This document shows positions 41,163 to 43,483 of a DNA stretch of 43,483 nucleotides, in pieces; the stretch's first letter is position 1, and every line of letters starts with the position of its first letter. The DNA comes from Pirellulaceae bacterium (GTDB lineage: Bacteria > Planctomycetota > Planctomycetia > Pirellulales > Pirellulaceae): positions 1-43,483 of the forward strand of contig JADHUC010000062.1 in assembly GCA_016784735.1 (NCBI GenBank), given 5' to 3'. The position numbers and the translations under genes were made by a program. Below the pieces are notes generated by a model. It was given only the letters and a program-made list of their open reading frames with translations, did not search any database and was not told the DNA's origin.

Positions 41163-43483
41163 TCACCAACTGATCCCGGAGCGGAGCTTTCTGAAGGTGT
41201 TCTCTCGAATGTCATAGGCGTGCAAATCGCCGTTGATCCAACTTCCGTACTGGGCTGCTGATTGGGCTCCGCTGAACAGGTAGATTCGGTTCTCGCCCAT
41301 GCAAAGTGGGAGGGGACATCCTCGCGGTGCAGGCACATCGCCCTTTGGCGCGAGCTTCTCCCAGCGATCGGCCGATGGATCGTAGGCATGGAGGTCGTTT
41401 AGATATGCTCCTTTGCCGTCACCTCCGCCGAACAGGTAAATCTGTTTGCCGATGGCAATGAAGGCCGGGGCGTAACGCGGGCTCGGTCGTTCGCCTGAGC
41501 CCTCTTCGAGCCGCGTCCACCGCCGCTGCTCGGGTTGGAACTGGTACAGGTCGTTCAGCGTCGTCCCTCGTTCTTCGCTGCCACCGAATAGATAGAGACT
41601 GTCGCCCACCGTGGCCATACGTGTGCCGTAACGAGGACCGGGCAGGTCGCCCTTCGCATCGTCGACTCGCTCCCAACGGTTCTCGTCGGTGTGGTAACAC
41701 CATAGGTCGTCCAACGCCTTGCGGTCCGTCGTGAATCCGCCGAAGATCCACATTCGATCTTGACTGTCAGCACAGGCGGCATGGACCAGCCGTTCGGGCG
41801 GCGGTTCGCCTTGGATCTCGGTGATTTCACGGTAGGTCCCCTTCGAGATGTCGAACTCGTGCAACGAGTTGTGAACTCCGGCGAAACTCTCACTGGTTCC
41901 GCCAAAGAAGAAAACCTTCTTACCGATCGTCACCGCCGAATGGCCGCAGCGAGGCGACATCATGCCCGTCGGCACGTCCGACTTTTCCCAGCGGTCTTCT
42001 GCGACCTGGTATCTCCACAGGTCGTTCAGACAGCCAGTCAGGTTTCCTCCTTGGCAGCCGCCGGAAACGAAGAAGGAGTCGTCACCATTGGCCGGGAAGA
42101 TCACGCCTGCATACCGTGGCGACGGCGTGGCATTCGGCTTGCCGCTCAGCAGTCCGCGCAGCTCGACGATATGCTCCATCCTTGCGATGTACTGCCCCAT
42201 GTCCTCGATGCCAAGCTTGGCATGGAAATCCTGTGTGGCCGGGATGTAGTCCGGTGCGACGGAGTTCGAGTGAGCCTCGTAGCCCTCCTTCAATCGCCGA
42301 TGGAGGATCTTGGCCAACTCGAAACGATCGTCTAGCGTTTCGAGCGATTCTCCTTGCGGTGTCACCTCTTCATAGACGAGCTGAGTCAAATCGAGAAGCA
42401 CTCGATTCAGGTTCGCAAGCGTTTCGCCGCACTGTGGGCCGAAAAGGAAGTCGCCCACGGCCACCTCGCTCTGCTTGGTATCGTGGACTTCTGGATTCCA
42501 GCAATAGTGGCCCCACAGGGCGTACTCCATCGGTCCCTTGAAGATCGAGTCGCTATAGTTGGCGATATTGCCCAGCAGTGTGGTGTCGTTTGTATACCCG
42601 GGAATCACCTCGTGGAAGTTTCGCCGGACTGCATCCGTCGTATTGACGAACCAGCCTTGTGCCGGACTGTACTGAGCGGCGTGCCAGCCATAGTAAATAG
42701 GAAAGTACAATGCATTTCGTGCAGAGTTAGCCAAAACGCCCCATGTATTGGGTGACCGGCGGCAGTAGTACGCCAGCCACCGAGGGCCGTTGTAGAACAG
42801 AGCGTACGTAAGATTGGGCAGCGACTGTTTTCGCTCCTGGATCACGTCCTCGGTCAGATACGTGAACGTCAACTGAATGCCCTTCAGCTTCGGATCGTCG
42901 TTGAAGGTCTTCAAGTAATCGACATCCCGCGGTGATCGCGCGTCGTAGTGCGTCGGGCAGAAAAGGATCTGGTGATTCTCCATCCCCATCTCGTTGGCAA
43001 GCTCTACGATCTGGTGCAACATGAATTGCTGTTCACCGGCCAGATCGCCGAAGCGGGCAATGCATTTCTCGCAGTGGCCCAGGAGCTTATCGGAATAGTA
43101 GTCGTCGGCCATGAAGTAAATGAAATCGCAGCCGGCCTCGATGTATTGGCGCGTGTGGCCCAGCACGATCTGCACGTGTTGTTCGTCGCAATAGCACGGA
43201 AATGTGCTCCGGTCCCCTTGCTGGGCTCCGACAGGCCGGAAACCGCCCACCACCTTGATCCCTCGCCGATGTGACTCGTCCACCAAGTGCCGCATGCGCT
43301 CCGGCAGCTTCGGACCATTCTCTAGGCCGGAGAGAAGGTGGTAACAGTTGATCCGGTTTCGAGCCAGTCGGTCCAGACACGGCAACATCAATTCGTCCGG
43401 ATGAATCTCATCGCCCGTAACCTTGCGTTCCAAATAGCGAGAATCGGTATGCACCTGCAGTTTCATCCCCAGCGATTCGCCGA
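41163..43483 (-). CDS. GH84-like/kelch fusion, 5' end beyond window
   Basis: The frame is open to the right edge; an ATG at 43466 is probably internal, as GESLG precedes it without a stop or ribosome site. Counting from that Met (767 residues), about 1-340 resemble the GH84 barrel of beta-N-acetylglucosaminidases: LARNRINCYHLLSG, RRGIKVVGGFRP, and FIYFMADDYYSD with the Asp121-Asp122 pair typical of GH84 substrate-assisted catalysis. A CEKC pair follows at 132-135. Helical parts (340-460) lead to six kelch repeats (470-767; HSAVTIGKKVFFFGG, LYLFGGSEERGTTLNDL type) that close a propeller. It probably removes amino sugars from a glycan. Localisation is unknown because the start is missing. Confidence 0.75.
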   Translation of the reverse strand, partial: GESLGMKLQVHTDSRYLERKVTGDEIHPDELMLPCLDRLARNRINCYHLLSGLENGPKLPERMRHLVDESHRRGIKVVGGFRPVGAQQGDRSTFPCYCDEQHVQIVLGHTRQYIEAGCDFIYFMADDYYSDKLLGHCEKCIARFGDLAGEQQFMLHQIVELANEMGMENHQILFCPTHYDARSPRDVDYLKTFNDDPKLKGIQLTFTYLTEDVIQERKQSLPNLTYALFYNGPRWLAYYCRRSPNTWGVLANSARNALYFPIYYGWHAAQYSPAQGWFVNTTDAVRRNFHEVIPGYTNDTTLLGNIANYSDSIFKGPMEYALWGHYCWNPEVHDTKQSEVAVGDFLFGPQCGETLANLNRVLLDLTQLVYEEVTPQGESLETLDDRFELAKILHRRLKEGYEAHSNSVAPDYIPATQDFHAKLGIEDMGQYIARMEHIVELRGLLSGKPNATPSPRYAGVIFPANGDDSFFVSGGCQGGNLTGCLNDLWRYQVAEDRWEKSDVPTGMMSPRCGHSAVTIGKKVFFFGGTSESFAGVHNSLHEFDISKGTYREITEIQGEPPPERLVHAACADSQDRMWIFGGFTTDRKALDDLWCYHTDENRWERVDDAKGDLPGPRYGTRMATVGDSLYLFGGSEERGTTLNDLYQFQPEQRRWTRLEEGSGERPSPRYAPAFIAIGKQIYLFGGGDGKGAYLNDLHAYDPSADRWEKLAPKGDVPAPRGCPLPLCMGENRIYLFSGAQSAAQYGSWINGDLHAYDIRENTFRKLRSGISW

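Overview
The window looks like chromosomal DNA of a GC-rich planctomycete, probably close to the Pirellulales. This rests on an ECF sigma factor placed directly upstream of a zinc-finger/Ser-Thr kinase/beta-propeller fusion, an IS110-type transposase remnant of the Rhodopirellula kind, secreted proteins joining a methyltransferase to a PQQ-like propeller, many LRR, WG-repeat and kelch proteins, and dense short palindromic or micro-repeat DNA, some of it inside genes. No rRNA, tRNA or CRISPR array was seen. The taxonomic call is inference from gene families.

Layout. (1) 1-4926, minus strand: ECF sigma factor, then its kinase, then the start of a secreted EF-hand protein cut by the window edge. 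(2) 5.0-18.3 kb, all plus strand: about 15 small genes of no known function (secreted proteins, a lipoprotein, membrane proteins with zinc ribbons, TPR proteins, a WG-repeat protein). They are broken into blocks by six copies of one short repeat (the R element) and by longer duplicated spacers. This part also holds a deleted group II intron, a frameshifted gene and a 3' fragment of a duplicated gene. (3) 18.2-20 kb: debris, namely a repeat-protein fragment, a 5'-truncated IS110-family transposase and a small frameshifted secreted gene. (4) 20-35.8 kb: a divergent locus of large exported proteins. Leftward run a heparinase II/III-like protein and an M23-like/PKD/golvesin-like protein. Rightward run a CBM9-FN3-SGNH hydrolase, an LRR protein, a methyltransferase-PQQ propeller fusion and an alpha-galactosidase-like glycosidase. 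The 394-bp divergent spacer carries a 25-bp inverted repeat made of four GGTTATAGAT-like half sites. (5) 35.8-43.5 kb: a PQQ-propeller remnant, a Uma2-family nuclease, two URO-D family proteins in tandem, an LRR protein and a GH84-like/kelch protein running off the right edge.

How it may work together. Regions 4 and 5 read as a polysaccharide-degradation neighbourhood: lyase-like, esterase-like (SGNH), alpha-galactosidase-like and hexosaminidase-like exported enzymes with carbohydrate-binding and propeller modules, next to cytoplasmic URO-D-type proteins. The substrate cannot be told from sequence. The least explained part is region 2, a one-directional, repeat-delimited array of small orphan genes that resembles a cassette array but has no visible integrase and no canonical attC sites.
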